Source: Nodosilinea nodulosa PCC 7104
GTDB lineage: Bacteria; Cyanobacteriota; Cyanobacteriia; Phormidesmidales; Phormidesmidaceae
Direction: 5' to 3'
DNA length: 64,000 bases
Assembly (NCBI RefSeq): GCF_000309385.1
Contig: NZ_JH976537.1
Location: 3,556,612-3,620,611, forward strand
Shown here: one piece after another, positions 9,952-18,640 of the stretch
How positions within the stretch are numbered: position 1 is the stretch's first letter
How the letters are laid out: the number at the start of each line of letters is the position of its first letter
Position numbers and translations under genes: made by a program
The notes under the pieces: generated by a model
The model's database searches: none
Told to the model about the DNA's origin: nothing
What the model saw: the letters and a program-made list of their open reading frames with translations, nothing else

Positions 9952-10106
9952 GGGAGTGATGGGGTGGGGAGTGATGGGGTCGGGAGTGATGGGGTCGGGA
10001 GTGATGGGGTCGGGAGTGATGGGGTCGGGAGTGATGGGGTCGGGAGTGATGGGGTCGGGAGTGATGGGGTGGGGAGTGATGGAGTGGGGAGTGATGGAGT
10101 GGGGAG
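9952..10106 (+). repeat. 15-bp tandem repeat array between gatB and ubiA
   Basis: Ten head-to-tail copies of a 15-bp unit, GGGAGTGATGGGGTC with a few C-to-G and G-to-A changes at the ends. The core AGTGAT recurs at exact 15-base steps from 9955 to 10090. The unit is G-rich on the plus strand and lies within the gatB-ubiA intergenic gap. Because 15 is a multiple of 3 it creates long spurious open frames on both strands that should not be annotated as genes. It resembles the variable-number tandem repeats common in filamentous cyanobacteria. Confidence 0.92.
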
Positions 10107-10139
10107 GATTGTTAACGGGACTTACCCCTGCGGGCTGCG

Positions 10140-11024
10140 CTAGAGCAGCGAGCCTAAGATCATGCCGAGGAGGAGCACAAAGCCGAGCTGGACGTTCTGC
10201 CGAAAAATCTGCCCGTAGAGCTGGAGCGGGGGCTTGTAAAGACTGAGCTGGTAGGACTGACGCGACCAGACAATTAAGGCCGCGGCCAGGCTCAGCCAGT
10301 AGGGAAACGCCAAGAACAGCAGCAGCCCCAGCCAAATCAGGAGCAGCCAGGTGCCCAATAGGCAAAAGCCAATGAATTGAGCGCTGTAGTCGCCAAAGAA
10401 CAGAGCCGATGAGTTGACCCCCAGACGGCGATCGTCGTTGCGATCGGGAATGGCGTAGACGGTGTCGAAGGCGAGGGTCCACAGCACTACGGCCAGCCAC
10501 AAAATCCACGTGGGCAGCTCGAGGGTGTTGGTTACAGCCGCCCAGGGAATGAGTACGGCAAATCCCCAGGCCAGCGATAGCACTAGCTGGGGCACTGGAA
10601 ATATTCGCTTGGCCAGGGGATAGAGCAAAATAACGGGCACCGCCAGGACGCACAGCCAAAAGCTCAGGGGGTTGAGGTAGCGCGATAGGCCATAGGCGCA
10701 GAGCAGCGATACCAGCAGCACACCGATCCCGACCTGTACCGAGAGATGGCGGGCGGCCAGGGGACGGGTGCGGGTGCGATCGACGTGGGGGTCAATGTTG
10801 CGATCCCACAGGTCGTTGACCACACAGCCAGCGGCACTGGTGGCTAAGGTGCCCAAGATAATGACACCTACCAGGGGAAGCGGCGGGCTACCCTGGGCCG
10901 CCAGCACGACTGACCAGAGGGCAGGCAGCATTAAAATGAGCCGTCCGGTGGGTTTGTCCCAGCGCAGCAGACGAAGGATGGCACTCAGCGTAGAGGGTTG
11001 GGGACGGGTGGAAGGACTCGCCAT
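10140..11024 (-). CDS. ubiA: 4-hydroxybenzoate polyprenyltransferase (UbiA family)
   Basis: An integral membrane prenyltransferase of about 294 aa with eight or nine hydrophobic helices. Two Asp-rich motifs bind the Mg-diphosphate: NDLWDRNID (about residues 70-78 from the chosen ATG) and YAIPDRNDD further on. In cyanobacteria the UbiA homologue prenylates 4-hydroxybenzoate in plastoquinone synthesis, so this is the likely role. The ATG at 11024 is chosen over a GTG at 11036. It lies close to the rRNA methyltransferase gene upstream (about 107 bases), possibly co-transcribed. Confidence 0.92.
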   Translation of the reverse strand: MASPSTRPQPSTLSAILRLLRWDKPTGRLILMLPALWSVVLAAQGSPPLPLVGVIILGTLATSAAGCVVNDLWDRNIDPHVDRTRTRPLAARHLSVQVGIGVLLVSLLCAYGLSRYLNPLSFWLCVLAVPVILLYPLAKRIFPVPQLVLSLAWGFAVLIPWAAVTNTLELPTWILWLAVVLWTLAFDTVYAIPDRNDDRRLGVNSSALFFGDYSAQFIGFCLLGTWLLLIWLGLLLFLAFPYWLSLAAALIVWSRQSYQLSLYKPPLQLYGQIFRQNVQLGFVLLLGMILGSLL

Positions 11025-11131
11025 GGTTGCTGGCACACTACATCGCTACAGCCTTCAGCATAGCGGCCCCAGGGCCAGGTCAAAAGCGCTGGAGCGAGGG
11101 CACCGCCCGACTCCTTCCCTGGCTGCGGCTA

Positions 11132-12088
11132 TCAGTCTGAGCTGTAGATTTTCAGCCCCTTTGCGGTTAGGAGGTCTAAATTGACAGCAGCGGCGGTGTC
11201 TGCTCGATTGTGAAGGAGTACGGTAAAGCCTCCTGCCCCCAGCCCGGACTGGGGCCATAGTCGATAGCAGGGAAAGGAAACTAAGGGTGAGGCATAATCT
11301 GCCAGGGCTGGAACCTCAACGGCTGTGAACTGGGGAAACTTTTTGATCAGCCAGGCGGCCACCTGTTCGTTTTCCTCGGGGGAAAAGGTACAGGTCATGT
11401 AGGCCAGGTAGCCGTTACCCGCTACGGTTTGGGCCGCGCTGGCGAGGATGCGTTTTTGACGACCAGCATTTTTTTTGATATTCACGGGGTGAAAGCAGCC
11501 CAGGGCAGCGTCACCTTTTGCCAGCAGCGACTGCCCGCTGCACGGGGCGTCAACAATGACGATGGAGGCCCCATGGGCAAGCTGTTCGGCAAAGACTTGA
11601 GGGTCGAGGTTGAACACCAGGGCTTCGGTGAGTCCGCAGCGCTTGAGGTTAGAGATTAAGATTCTCACCCGCTTGTGGATGACTTCGTTACACCAAAGCT
11701 GCGTTGGAGCCAATGTCTTCCAGGCCAGTAAGCTTTTGCCCCCTGGGGCGGCGCAGAGATCGAGCACTGATTCTACCGGCGCTGCGATCGCGCCCAAAAC
11801 CGCCGCCGAGAACACCGAGGCCATATCCAGACAGTAGTAGGCCCCGGCCTGGTGGAGAGGGTGTCGTCCGGGCCGCTGATCGCCGCTGAGGCGATCGACC
11901 CAGGCGGGCTGCCAGGCGAGCGGCGGGGCGATCGCAAAGGGAACTACCTGCGGGCGGGGCTGAACCCACAAAAGGGCGGAGGGAAACGCCTGAGGGGTGG
12001 TCAGAGCTGCCACGAAGGCATCGCGATCGCGTTCCTCCGAGAATAGCCGACGGCTCAGTTTTAGCAGCAGATTAGACGGTTGGCCCAT
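11132..12088 (-). CDS. RsmB/NOP-family rRNA (cytosine-5-)-methyltransferase
   Basis: An AdoMet-dependent m5C methyltransferase acting on RNA. In the 318-aa protein the SAM site CAAPGGK is at residues 112-118. The two catalytic cysteines are in DAPCSG (C183) and TCTFSPEEN (C233), the pair expected for this family. The N-terminal NusB-like domain of RsmB is missing, so it is closer to RsmF/NOP2-type short forms. The exact target cytosine cannot be read from the sequence. It is transcribed toward ubiA. Confidence 0.88.
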   Translation of the reverse strand: MGQPSNLLLKLSRRLFSEERDRDAFVAALTTPQAFPSALLWVQPRPQVVPFAIAPPLAWQPAWVDRLSGDQRPGRHPLHQAGAYYCLDMASVFSAAVLGAIAAPVESVLDLCAAPGGKSLLAWKTLAPTQLWCNEVIHKRVRILISNLKRCGLTEALVFNLDPQVFAEQLAHGASIVIVDAPCSGQSLLAKGDAALGCFHPVNIKKNAGRQKRILASAAQTVAGNGYLAYMTCTFSPEENEQVAAWLIKKFPQFTAVEVPALADYASPLVSFPCYRLWPQSGLGAGGFTVLLHNRADTAAAVNLDLLTAKGLKIYSSD

Positions 12089-12564
12089 AGGGCAGGATTA
12101 TGCCACAACCGTTACCTGAGCCGCAGGGCAAAGCCCCACAGCTATAGCTGGCCCCGTTGCTGCCTGGGTGAATCTATCACCCGCTGCCTGAGCTATATCT
12201 CAAGCAGGATGTGGCCTCGGAAAAAATAATCTCTAGGGCAATTCAATATTGATAAATTCAGTATTTGGTATTTTGTATACAGAACCATATTGATAAAATC
12301 TAGCGCGATCGCTCGCTGTCAACCGTAATACCGCTGCCGTTTTAAATGATCCCCATCAAGTTTACGTTCGTTAAAGTTTTGAGAATTGGTAATTCATAAA
12401 ATGTGAATAGGCCTAAAGTAAACATAAAGAAAACATAAAGCGAGTTTGGCGATTCCATCGGCTGTAGTCTTTTACTACCCAGGTGTCTGGGACTTAGGAT
12501 AGATGATCCCCAATTTTTTAAGCGTGAAAATGTAGGGGTTATGAGCAGCTTTTAGGAAGCCATT
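12089..12564. other. Intergenic region between divergent genes
   Basis: About 475 bases, more AT-rich than the neighbours, especially 12230-12440. It holds only a small hairpin (GGGTGA/TCACCC near 12167) and several AAACATAAAG-like runs around 12420-12440. It should contain the promoters of the methyltransferase and of the Cys-rich protein gene; no convincing RNA gene was seen. Confidence 0.45.
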
Positions 12565-12888
12565 ATGAAATCAGCGCAGTGCCGGGTGTCATCTTGTAGC
12601 CGCTGCCGTTTTTATGCTCCAGAGGGTCGCCGGGGTGGCCAATGTAGCCAGCTCGGGGTGCCGGTGGAGAGCCGTTGGGCATCCTGCTCTCTAGCTGTTC
12701 CGGTGTTTTCGGCTCCCCTCGCCGAGCTAGAGCCTCTGAATTTTTTGCCCCAGCCCATTGAGCTAACTTTCCCTGAGGTTTTCCTGGAGGCTGCACTGCT
12801 AGAGGCTGCGCTGGAGGCTCCTTCGGTGCCTGGCCACGAGTCAGCCGTCAGTTCTCCGCAGCCTGCTCCTGCCAGGATACGCCGCTGA
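12565..12888 (+). CDS. Small Cys-rich conserved cyanobacterial protein
   Basis: A 107-aa protein whose first 45 residues are the conserved part: cysteines at 6, 11, 14, 27 and 41 in a CxxxxCxxC arrangement with YAPEGRRGGQC and WASCSLAVP. The spacing suggests a small zinc or Fe-S site, but this is inference. The remaining 60 residues are acidic, alanine/proline-rich and look disordered. I recall similar short proteins in other cyanobacteria but no function. No neighbour on the same strand is close enough to give a clear operon. Confidence 0.7.
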   Translation: MKSAQCRVSSCSRCRFYAPEGRRGGQCSQLGVPVESRWASCSLAVPVFSAPLAELEPLNFLPQPIELTFPEVFLEAALLEAALEAPSVPGHESAVSSPQPAPARIRR

Positions 12889-13018
12889 AAGAATTCGCCT
12901 CGGGTTCTAAAATGCTAGGCATGTGGGCTATTCCTAATCTGTATCTGTGCGATAGGTTGCCAAAAGGTTGCGGCATCAGGAATAACCCAGTCGCCCTCTA
13001 CCTAGCGATAGGATTTCG

Positions 13019-14005
13019 ATGACATCACTGCGCTACGCCATTGTTGGGGCTGGAGCGGTAGGCGGCTACTACGGAGCCTGCCTACAGCGCGGTGGGGTCG
13101 AGGTGCATTTCCTCCTTCACAGTGACTATGAGCATGTGGTGACCCATGGCCTGGCGGTAGAGTCGATCGCAGGAAACTTTACCCTGCCCGTGGTGCGTGC
13201 TCACCACACCACTGCCACCATGCCCGCCGTTGATGTCGTGATTGTCAGCCTTAAGACAACGCAGAATTTTCTGCTGCCGGAGCTGCTGCCGCCTATTTTG
13301 GGTCCTGAAACGGCAATTTTGACTCTGCAAAACGGCTTTGGCCTGGAGGCTGAGCTGGCCAAATGGGTGGGCGATCGCCCCATTTTGGGCGGGCTGTGCA
13401 TTATTTGCGCCAATAAAACTGGCCCTGGCCACATTCGCCACATCGATTACGGCAGCCTGCTGCTGGGCCAGCACAGCGCCGACCAGCAGCCTGCCGGGGT
13501 TTCGCCACTGATAGAGCAGATTGGGCAAGACTTCCGGGTCGGGCAGGTAGATGTGGAGCTGGTGGATGACCTGCGCCTGGCCCGATGGCGAAAGCTGATG
13601 TGGAATATTCCCTTTAACGGCCTTTCGGTGGTGATGAACGCCACGACGACCGAGATGATGGCCGACCCCAACATTCGCCAGCTAGCGGAACAGCTGATGG
13701 CCGAAGTGCTGGAAGCTGCCCGGCGGGATGGGGAAGCGCTTTCCCCTGGGCAAGGGCGGCACCTGCCTGCGGCCCTGATGGCCCAAATGCTGGCCCACAC
13801 AGAGCACATGGCCCCCTACCGCACCAGCATGAAGGTTGACTTTGACGAGGGGCGATCGCTGGAGGTCGAAGCCATGTACGGCAACCTCCTGCGGGCCGCT
13901 CAGGCGGCAGGGGCGGCGGTCCCTAAAATTGAGATGCTGTACCACCAGCTCAAGGCGATCGACCGTCGGCAGGGAAAAGGCAGCAGGGAGCAAGGGAACC
14001 GATAG
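13019..14005 (+). CDS. panE: 2-dehydropantoate 2-reductase (ketopantoate reductase family)
   Basis: A 328-aa NADPH-dependent reductase of the ApbA/PanE family, which makes pantoate for coenzyme A synthesis. The Rossmann motif GAGAVG is at residues 10-15. The C-terminal helical domain has the conserved lysine region (RWRKLMWNIPFNGLS) and a late ED/VEAMYGN-type segment. Some family members act on other keto acids, so the substrate is inferred. Downstream an IS1634 element lies about 20 bases past the stop. Confidence 0.88.
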   Translation: MTSLRYAIVGAGAVGGYYGACLQRGGVEVHFLLHSDYEHVVTHGLAVESIAGNFTLPVVRAHHTTATMPAVDVVIVSLKTTQNFLLPELLPPILGPETAILTLQNGFGLEAELAKWVGDRPILGGLCIICANKTGPGHIRHIDYGSLLLGQHSADQQPAGVSPLIEQIGQDFRVGQVDVELVDDLRLARWRKLMWNIPFNGLSVVMNATTTEMMADPNIRQLAEQLMAEVLEAARRDGEALSPGQGRHLPAALMAQMLAHTEHMAPYRTSMKVDFDEGRSLEVEAMYGNLLRAAQAAGAAVPKIEMLYHQLKAIDRRQGKGSREQGNR

Positions 14006-14024
14006 AGCGTTTACAGAGCACTTT

Positions 14025-15822
14025 AGCTCCCGGTTCGCTCATTTCTAAGGTGGTTCGTCAGATACGGGCCCCAGCAGGGTGTAAATACTTACCGGGAAGT
14101 TGAGAGCCTTTAAGATCTGCTGCTGTAAAGGCGTCAGCTCCGTCAGATGGGCATAGGTCTGCCCTCGTGCATTCACCATGACTAGAGTAATGTCGCGAAA
14201 ACTGGCCAACAGTAATTCGGCTGTCGGACGTGCCGTCGCCCGCTTGGGATTACCGATATATAGCCCTGAGAGGGTTTCTTGGTGACCAGCTAAGGCTTGA
14301 CGCATCTGAAACTCCACCAGCGTTAACAGCCGCAACCCCATCGAGAGTAAGCGAATTAATCCCTTGATATGGTCTTCACGCTGTAAGTACATCGGGGAGA
14401 GGGAGAGGGGATGCCCTTTGAGTCGGCTAAAGCTGTGCTCCACCAGATATTCTTGGCGGTAGACCGTCACGGCTTGAGGCAACGATAATGCCGCTGCGGG
14501 ATGATTGGTGACATAGACCCGCCAGCCCAAGGTTTGCATCTGCTGGTTGATGGCCTCAGTTTCTAGGGTGCCATTCACCTGGAATCGACGGTGCTCCACC
14601 ATCCGAGCCGGGCGGTCCCGGTAGCGACGCACAGCGTGTTGCTCCACCTGTTGTGAGTAGGTGAGTTGAACGTAGGCCTTGACCCGGTAGCGGGTGAGAA
14701 TCGCCTCGGCGGCTTGCGCTAAGGCGACCTCATCGGGAAAGGCTTTCTGGCCGCGCCCCGATTGGTTGAGCGCCGCTAAGGCCGTCTGGGCGTGCTCAAG
14801 TCGAGCTTGGAAGGCCTGCTGGGCGGATTGAGCATAAGCCAAGGAGTACACGACCAATTGCCGCTCTGACCACGTCCAGGTGTGTCCGTCCCATTCTCCT
14901 GTGCGGGTCTGGGTCTGCTCATAGCCTCGGGCAATCAGCGCGGTGTGACCGTCGGCATAGTCGTAGTGAATCTCCTGCAACTCAACGGCCCCTTGCTCCA
15001 CTGGGTCTAGGTAGGCCCGCATCGCCTCCGCCTTGAGTTGAGTCCCACCGAGCGGACAGAGATAGTAATCGCCTGTGGCCTGGAGAAAGCAACGGGTCGC
15101 TAGACTGGCCATCTTGCTGTCACCCACGTAGAGCAACCCAGACTGACTGAGGGTCTGACGCACCTGCCCGATGGCCGGAATGTAGAGCGGGTCGTCGGCG
15201 CGCTGCCCGGAGACAATCTCGGTCGCTATCGGTAGCCCCAGCGGATCTAGCGTCGCCAGCATCAGCTTCAGTTGGGGCAGGTCGGGGCGATGGTCTTTGC
15301 TATGGCCATATTGGAACAGCCCTGACTCATTGACCGTCCAATCCCCGCTGACGCTGGTACTATCCAGACGCAGCCGTTTGGGGTGCAGGTCATACACCTG
15401 AATCTGACGCTGATTCAACGCCGGTTCAAACAACGCCCATTGGGCATCATCACTGAGATATCGCAACACGCTTTCTAGGCGGTCGTCACTCAGGTCAAGG
15501 GCGCGAACCGGTTGCTGCAAGCCCTGTTGCAAGGTTTCCTGATGTCGCTCTACCCAGGCCTGCACGGGGTTTAACCGGTGATCCGCTTGGGACAAAATGT
15601 GGCTCAGCCAAACTATCACCACATGGCCTAAGCTGAGCCCCTGCCAGTTCCCATGGGTCGGAAAGTAGTCGTCGAGCAGGGGTTGCACGTCCATCCGCTG
15701 CAGTTGGGCCAGCAACAGGGGAATATCGTCAACCCGTTCGGTGATAACGGTTAGGGAGGTATCCATAGCCCAAACCTAACCCAATTGGCTGACCTCATTT
15801 AAAAATGAGCGAACCGTGAGCT
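14025..15822 (-). mobile_element. IS1634-family insertion sequence, complete
   Basis: An element of about 1.8 kb bounded by imperfect 24-bp inverted repeats sharing CGGTTCGCTCATTT (left 14025-14048, right 15799-15822). One transposase gene fills almost the whole length. I could not assign a clear target duplication; the bases outside are CTTT on the left and TTAG on the right. It separates panE from the Ada-like gene and does not appear to break either one. Confidence 0.85.
14045..15766 (-). CDS. IS1634-family transposase
   Basis: A 573-aa transposase with the layout of IS1634 proteins. It has an N-terminal helical part, a LRLDSTSVSGDW segment holding the first catalytic Asp, a LLYVGDSKMAS block with the second Asp, and a long insertion. 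The C-terminal region is YRQEYLVEHSFSRLKG with the catalytic Glu. The frame is intact, so the element may be active. The stop lies inside the left inverted repeat area. Confidence 0.93.
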   Translation of the reverse strand: MDTSLTVITERVDDIPLLLAQLQRMDVQPLLDDYFPTHGNWQGLSLGHVVIVWLSHILSQADHRLNPVQAWVERHQETLQQGLQQPVRALDLSDDRLESVLRYLSDDAQWALFEPALNQRQIQVYDLHPKRLRLDSTSVSGDWTVNESGLFQYGHSKDHRPDLPQLKLMLATLDPLGLPIATEIVSGQRADDPLYIPAIGQVRQTLSQSGLLYVGDSKMASLATRCFLQATGDYYLCPLGGTQLKAEAMRAYLDPVEQGAVELQEIHYDYADGHTALIARGYEQTQTRTGEWDGHTWTWSERQLVVYSLAYAQSAQQAFQARLEHAQTALAALNQSGRGQKAFPDEVALAQAAEAILTRYRVKAYVQLTYSQQVEQHAVRRYRDRPARMVEHRRFQVNGTLETEAINQQMQTLGWRVYVTNHPAAALSLPQAVTVYRQEYLVEHSFSRLKGHPLSLSPMYLQREDHIKGLIRLLSMGLRLLTLVEFQMRQALAGHQETLSGLYIGNPKRATARPTAELLLASFRDITLVMVNARGQTYAHLTELTPLQQQILKALNFPVSIYTLLGPVSDEPP

Positions 15823-15910
15823 TTAGGACTGGGCCGCAAGAAACGGGTGGCAAGGCTTTTGGGCTGTCGGTAGATTGGGGACTGTAGTTGAATTGGGCAA
15901 TGCTGATCCC

Positions 15911-16810
15911 ATGAAGCCTTTGACGGAAGCTGTACCGGACAACGATGAGACCTACAGGCAAATTGCTGAGGCGATCGCATTTTTGCGCCAAAACCATCTA
16001 GAACAGCCTGATTTGGCCACCGTAGCCCGCCATGTGCACCTGAGCGAGTACCACTTCCAGCGCCTGTTTACGCAGTGGGCGGGCATTAGCCCGAAGCGAT
16101 TTTTGCAGAATCTGACGGCGGACTATGCCAAGGCCAAAATTGCTGCGACCAAGAGCCTGCTGGAGCTGGCCGATGACGTTGGTCTGTCGGGGCCGGGGCG
16201 TTTGCACGACTTGTTTGTCACCCTGGAGGCAATGTCGCCCGGCGAGTTTAAGGCTGGTGGGGCGGGCCTAGAAATTCGCTACGGCGTTCACAGCACCCCG
16301 TTTGGGCCGTGTCTGCTGGCCCAGACCGCTCGGGGCATTTGCAATCTGCACTTTTTGGAGCAGGCGGACATGGCGGCGGCGGCGCATTTGCTAGAGACAG
16401 AGTGGCCAGGGGCAACGCTGGTAGCCGATCAAGGGGGCACAGCGGCAGCCTGCGGTTCCCTAAGGGAGCGCTTTGCGAACCCCAGTTTTGCCGCTGACGC
16501 CGCTCACCCTCTGGTGCTAGCGGTCAAAGGCACCAATTTTCAAATTCAGGTGTGGCGGGCGCTGCTGAGAATTCCCCTGGGCGGCCTGACAACCTACCAG
16601 GGCTTAGCAGCGGCGATCGGTCGCCCCACGGCGGCGCGGGCGGTGGGCAACGCCGTCGGGCGCAACCCGGTGGGCTACCTGATTCCCTGCCATCGGGTGA
16701 TTCGGGAATCGGGCGAGTGGGGCGGCTACCGCTGGGGGCTGGAGCGCAAGACGCTGCTGCTGGGCTGGGAAGCGGGTCAGCAGCAGCGCCAAGGGCAGGC
16801 GTCACTATGA
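15911..16810 (+). CDS. Ada-like AraC/methylated-DNA-cysteine methyltransferase fusion
   Basis: A 299-aa two-part protein: an AraC-type HTH (about residues 10-115, with HLSEYHFQRLFTQWAGISP) fused to an Ogt/MGMT domain. The active site is PCHRV (259-263), so C260 is the alkyl acceptor for O6-methylguanine. The N-terminal zinc/phosphotriester domain of E. coli Ada is absent, so it should repair bases but not sense methyl phosphotriesters by that route. The ATG at 15911 is chosen. The stop overlaps the start of the EamA transporter (ATGA). Confidence 0.9.
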   Translation: MKPLTEAVPDNDETYRQIAEAIAFLRQNHLEQPDLATVARHVHLSEYHFQRLFTQWAGISPKRFLQNLTADYAKAKIAATKSLLELADDVGLSGPGRLHDLFVTLEAMSPGEFKAGGAGLEIRYGVHSTPFGPCLLAQTARGICNLHFLEQADMAAAAHLLETEWPGATLVADQGGTAAACGSLRERFANPSFAADAAHPLVLAVKGTNFQIQVWRALLRIPLGGLTTYQGLAAAIGRPTAARAVGNAVGRNPVGYLIPCHRVIRESGEWGGYRWGLERKTLLLGWEAGQQQRQGQASL

Positions 16811-17691
16811 GAAAAACAGATATGGCGGAATTTTTGCTGCTGGCGGCGCTGTGGGGCGGATCATTTTTATTCATGCGCGTGGCGGCGCCGGTGTTTGGCC
16901 CGCTGTGGCTGATTGCCATGCGCGTGGTATTGGCGGGGTTTGCCCTGCTGCCTCTCGTTGTGCACCTGAAACTGGGGCCGCAGCTGCGTCGCCACTGGCG
17001 ATCGCTCCTGGTGGTGGGCGGCATTAATTCTGCCATTCCCTTCGTGCTGCTGGCCTACGCTTCCCTATCGCTACCGGCGGGGTTTACGTCCATTTTGAAT
17101 GGCACAGCGCCCCTATTCGGTACGGTGATCGCCGCGGTGTGGCTTCAGGAGCAAGTGACCCCGCTTCGCAAGATCGGCTTTGGGCTGGGCTTCGTCGGAG
17201 TCGTGGTGCTGGTGGGGTGGCGGGGGATTGATCCGACCCCGGGGTTTGGCCTGGCGGTGGCGGCGGGGTTGTTAGCGGCATTGATGTATGCGATCGCGGC
17301 TCCCTACGTTCGGCAAAACCTGGCGGGGGTGTCGTCGCTGACCGTAACCACAGGCAGCCAGCTGGGAGCCACCCTGTGGCTGCTGCCGGCCCTGCCCTTC
17401 ACCGTGCCGCACCAAATGCCCACGCCAATAGCGGCCACGGCGGTAGTGGCCCTGGCGCTGCTGTCAACCACCTGCGCCTATCTGCTCTATTTTCGGCTGA
17501 TTCAAAACGTAGGCTCTACCAAGGCCCTGACGGTGGGCTACCTGATTCCGTTATTTGCCATGCTCTGGGGCGCCATACTGCTGGCTGAGCCGATCACGCT
17601 GTCGATGGTGGTGGGGTGTGGCCTGATTTTGCTGGGCACCGCGATCGCCAACGACCTATTTAGAACTCTCATGCAGGGCAGAGCTGCTTAA
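16807..17691 (+). CDS. EamA/DMT-family transporter
   Basis: A membrane protein of 294 aa with about ten hydrophobic helices, built of two EamA repeats; the first opens with LLLAALWGGSFLFMRVAAP. Family members export amino acids, purines or other small metabolites, and the substrate cannot be read here. The ATG overlaps the stop of the Ada-like gene by four bases, indicating translational coupling. This suggests, without proving, a link to alkylation response or export of a toxic metabolite. Confidence 0.88.
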   Translation: MRKTDMAEFLLLAALWGGSFLFMRVAAPVFGPLWLIAMRVVLAGFALLPLVVHLKLGPQLRRHWRSLLVVGGINSAIPFVLLAYASLSLPAGFTSILNGTAPLFGTVIAAVWLQEQVTPLRKIGFGLGFVGVVVLVGWRGIDPTPGFGLAVAAGLLAALMYAIAAPYVRQNLAGVSSLTVTTGSQLGATLWLLPALPFTVPHQMPTPIAATAVVALALLSTTCAYLLYFRLIQNVGSTKALTVGYLIPLFAMLWGAILLAEPITLSMVVGCGLILLGTAIANDLFRTLMQGRAA

Positions 17692-17745
17692 GCCATTCGC
17701 CACCAGCCCCGGCAGCCAGGAGCCTATCTGACCCCGGGCGGCGTG

Positions 17746-18498
17746 TTATTCCGCCGCCTCGCCCGACTCGGCCACTTTGGGGGCGGTATCCACCGACTCA
17801 GCAATGGTTTCAGCGGCGGCTTCAGCAGCTTTTTGACGCTCCTCGCGCTTTTTGCGATCGGCGATCAGCATGTCTTTCATCACTTCCTGGGCCTGGGCGA
17901 ACTTCTCCAGGTTGCTGCGGTAGAGCTCAACGTCTTTTTGCAGCTTGTCGGGAGAGATGCTGAGTTTGTCGGCCAGGTCTTTGAACAACGCTTCAACGGC
18001 GTCTTTTTCTTTGAGCGCCTCGGCAGGGGCCACGGCCTCAACCAGAGTATAGAGGCCGATGCCAAAGGGGCGGCTGTACTTAAATTTTTCTTTGTTGGCC
18101 ACCGAGGCCAGCGTGCCCCGCAGGCCCTCGCCACCGTGCTCTAGGTTTTCAAACTGGCCTTTCAGGTCGTCAAGGGACATCCCGCTGACTGAGTTTTTGA
18201 CCGCATCGGCATCGCCCCGGTAGTGCTCGGGGGTGCTGTTGATGGAGCGACACAGGGCATTGAAGATGGAGGCTTTGTCGTTCTCGGGCTGGTAACCCTC
18301 CATGAAGCGATCGAAGGTGGTGACGATGCCCAGGGCGTAGATGGGGTCGTAGGCAAAGTCAACGTTGACCGAGAGCAGATGCATTTCTACCATCAGCTCG
18401 TCTACCACGCGCCGGTAGATGGAGTTGATGGGACGAGTGTGGTGGGAGTAAAAGTCGCGCTTGGCGTCAGATACCGTGCGTACAGAAGCGTTGTTCAC
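17746..18498 (-). CDS. thf1: Thylakoid formation / PSII biogenesis protein Psb29 (Thf1)
   Basis: A 250-aa protein with the family opening VRTVSDAKRDFYSHHTRPINSIYRRVVDELMVEMHLL. Psb29/Thf1 associates with photosystem II and with FtsH protease complexes in thylakoids and is needed for PSII repair under high light. The start is a GTG at 18498, which matches the usual family N-terminus (MNNxxTVSD). The C-terminus has a basic coiled-coil segment (RKKREERQKAAEAAAE) and an acidic tail. It converges on the EamA gene. Confidence 0.95.
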   Translation of the reverse strand: MNNASVRTVSDAKRDFYSHHTRPINSIYRRVVDELMVEMHLLSVNVDFAYDPIYALGIVTTFDRFMEGYQPENDKASIFNALCRSINSTPEHYRGDADAVKNSVSGMSLDDLKGQFENLEHGGEGLRGTLASVANKEKFKYSRPFGIGLYTLVEAVAPAEALKEKDAVEALFKDLADKLSISPDKLQKDVELYRSNLEKFAQAQEVMKDMLIADRKKREERQKAAEAAAETIAESVDTAPKVAESGEAAE

Positions 18499-18640
18499 AG
18501 CCTAGGGTTCAAATATTACAGTTCTTATATTGTCTCGTGTGACTGTGCCTTTGCCAACCTACCGCCTTGAAGGTGGGGATCGTGGTGCGTGGTGCGTTCG
18601 TGGGGAGTGGGGTATTCCCTTCCCGTGGCCCCGTACTCCT

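Noticed and set aside
9851..10246. 131-codon frame through the 15-bp repeat (and a matching one on the other strand)
   Set aside because: It is made by the 15-base period (GVMGS and ITPDP repeats) and overlaps gatB and ubiA.
15875..15910. Longer start for the Ada-like gene
   Set aside because: The added 12 residues are not family-like; ATG at 15911 fits.
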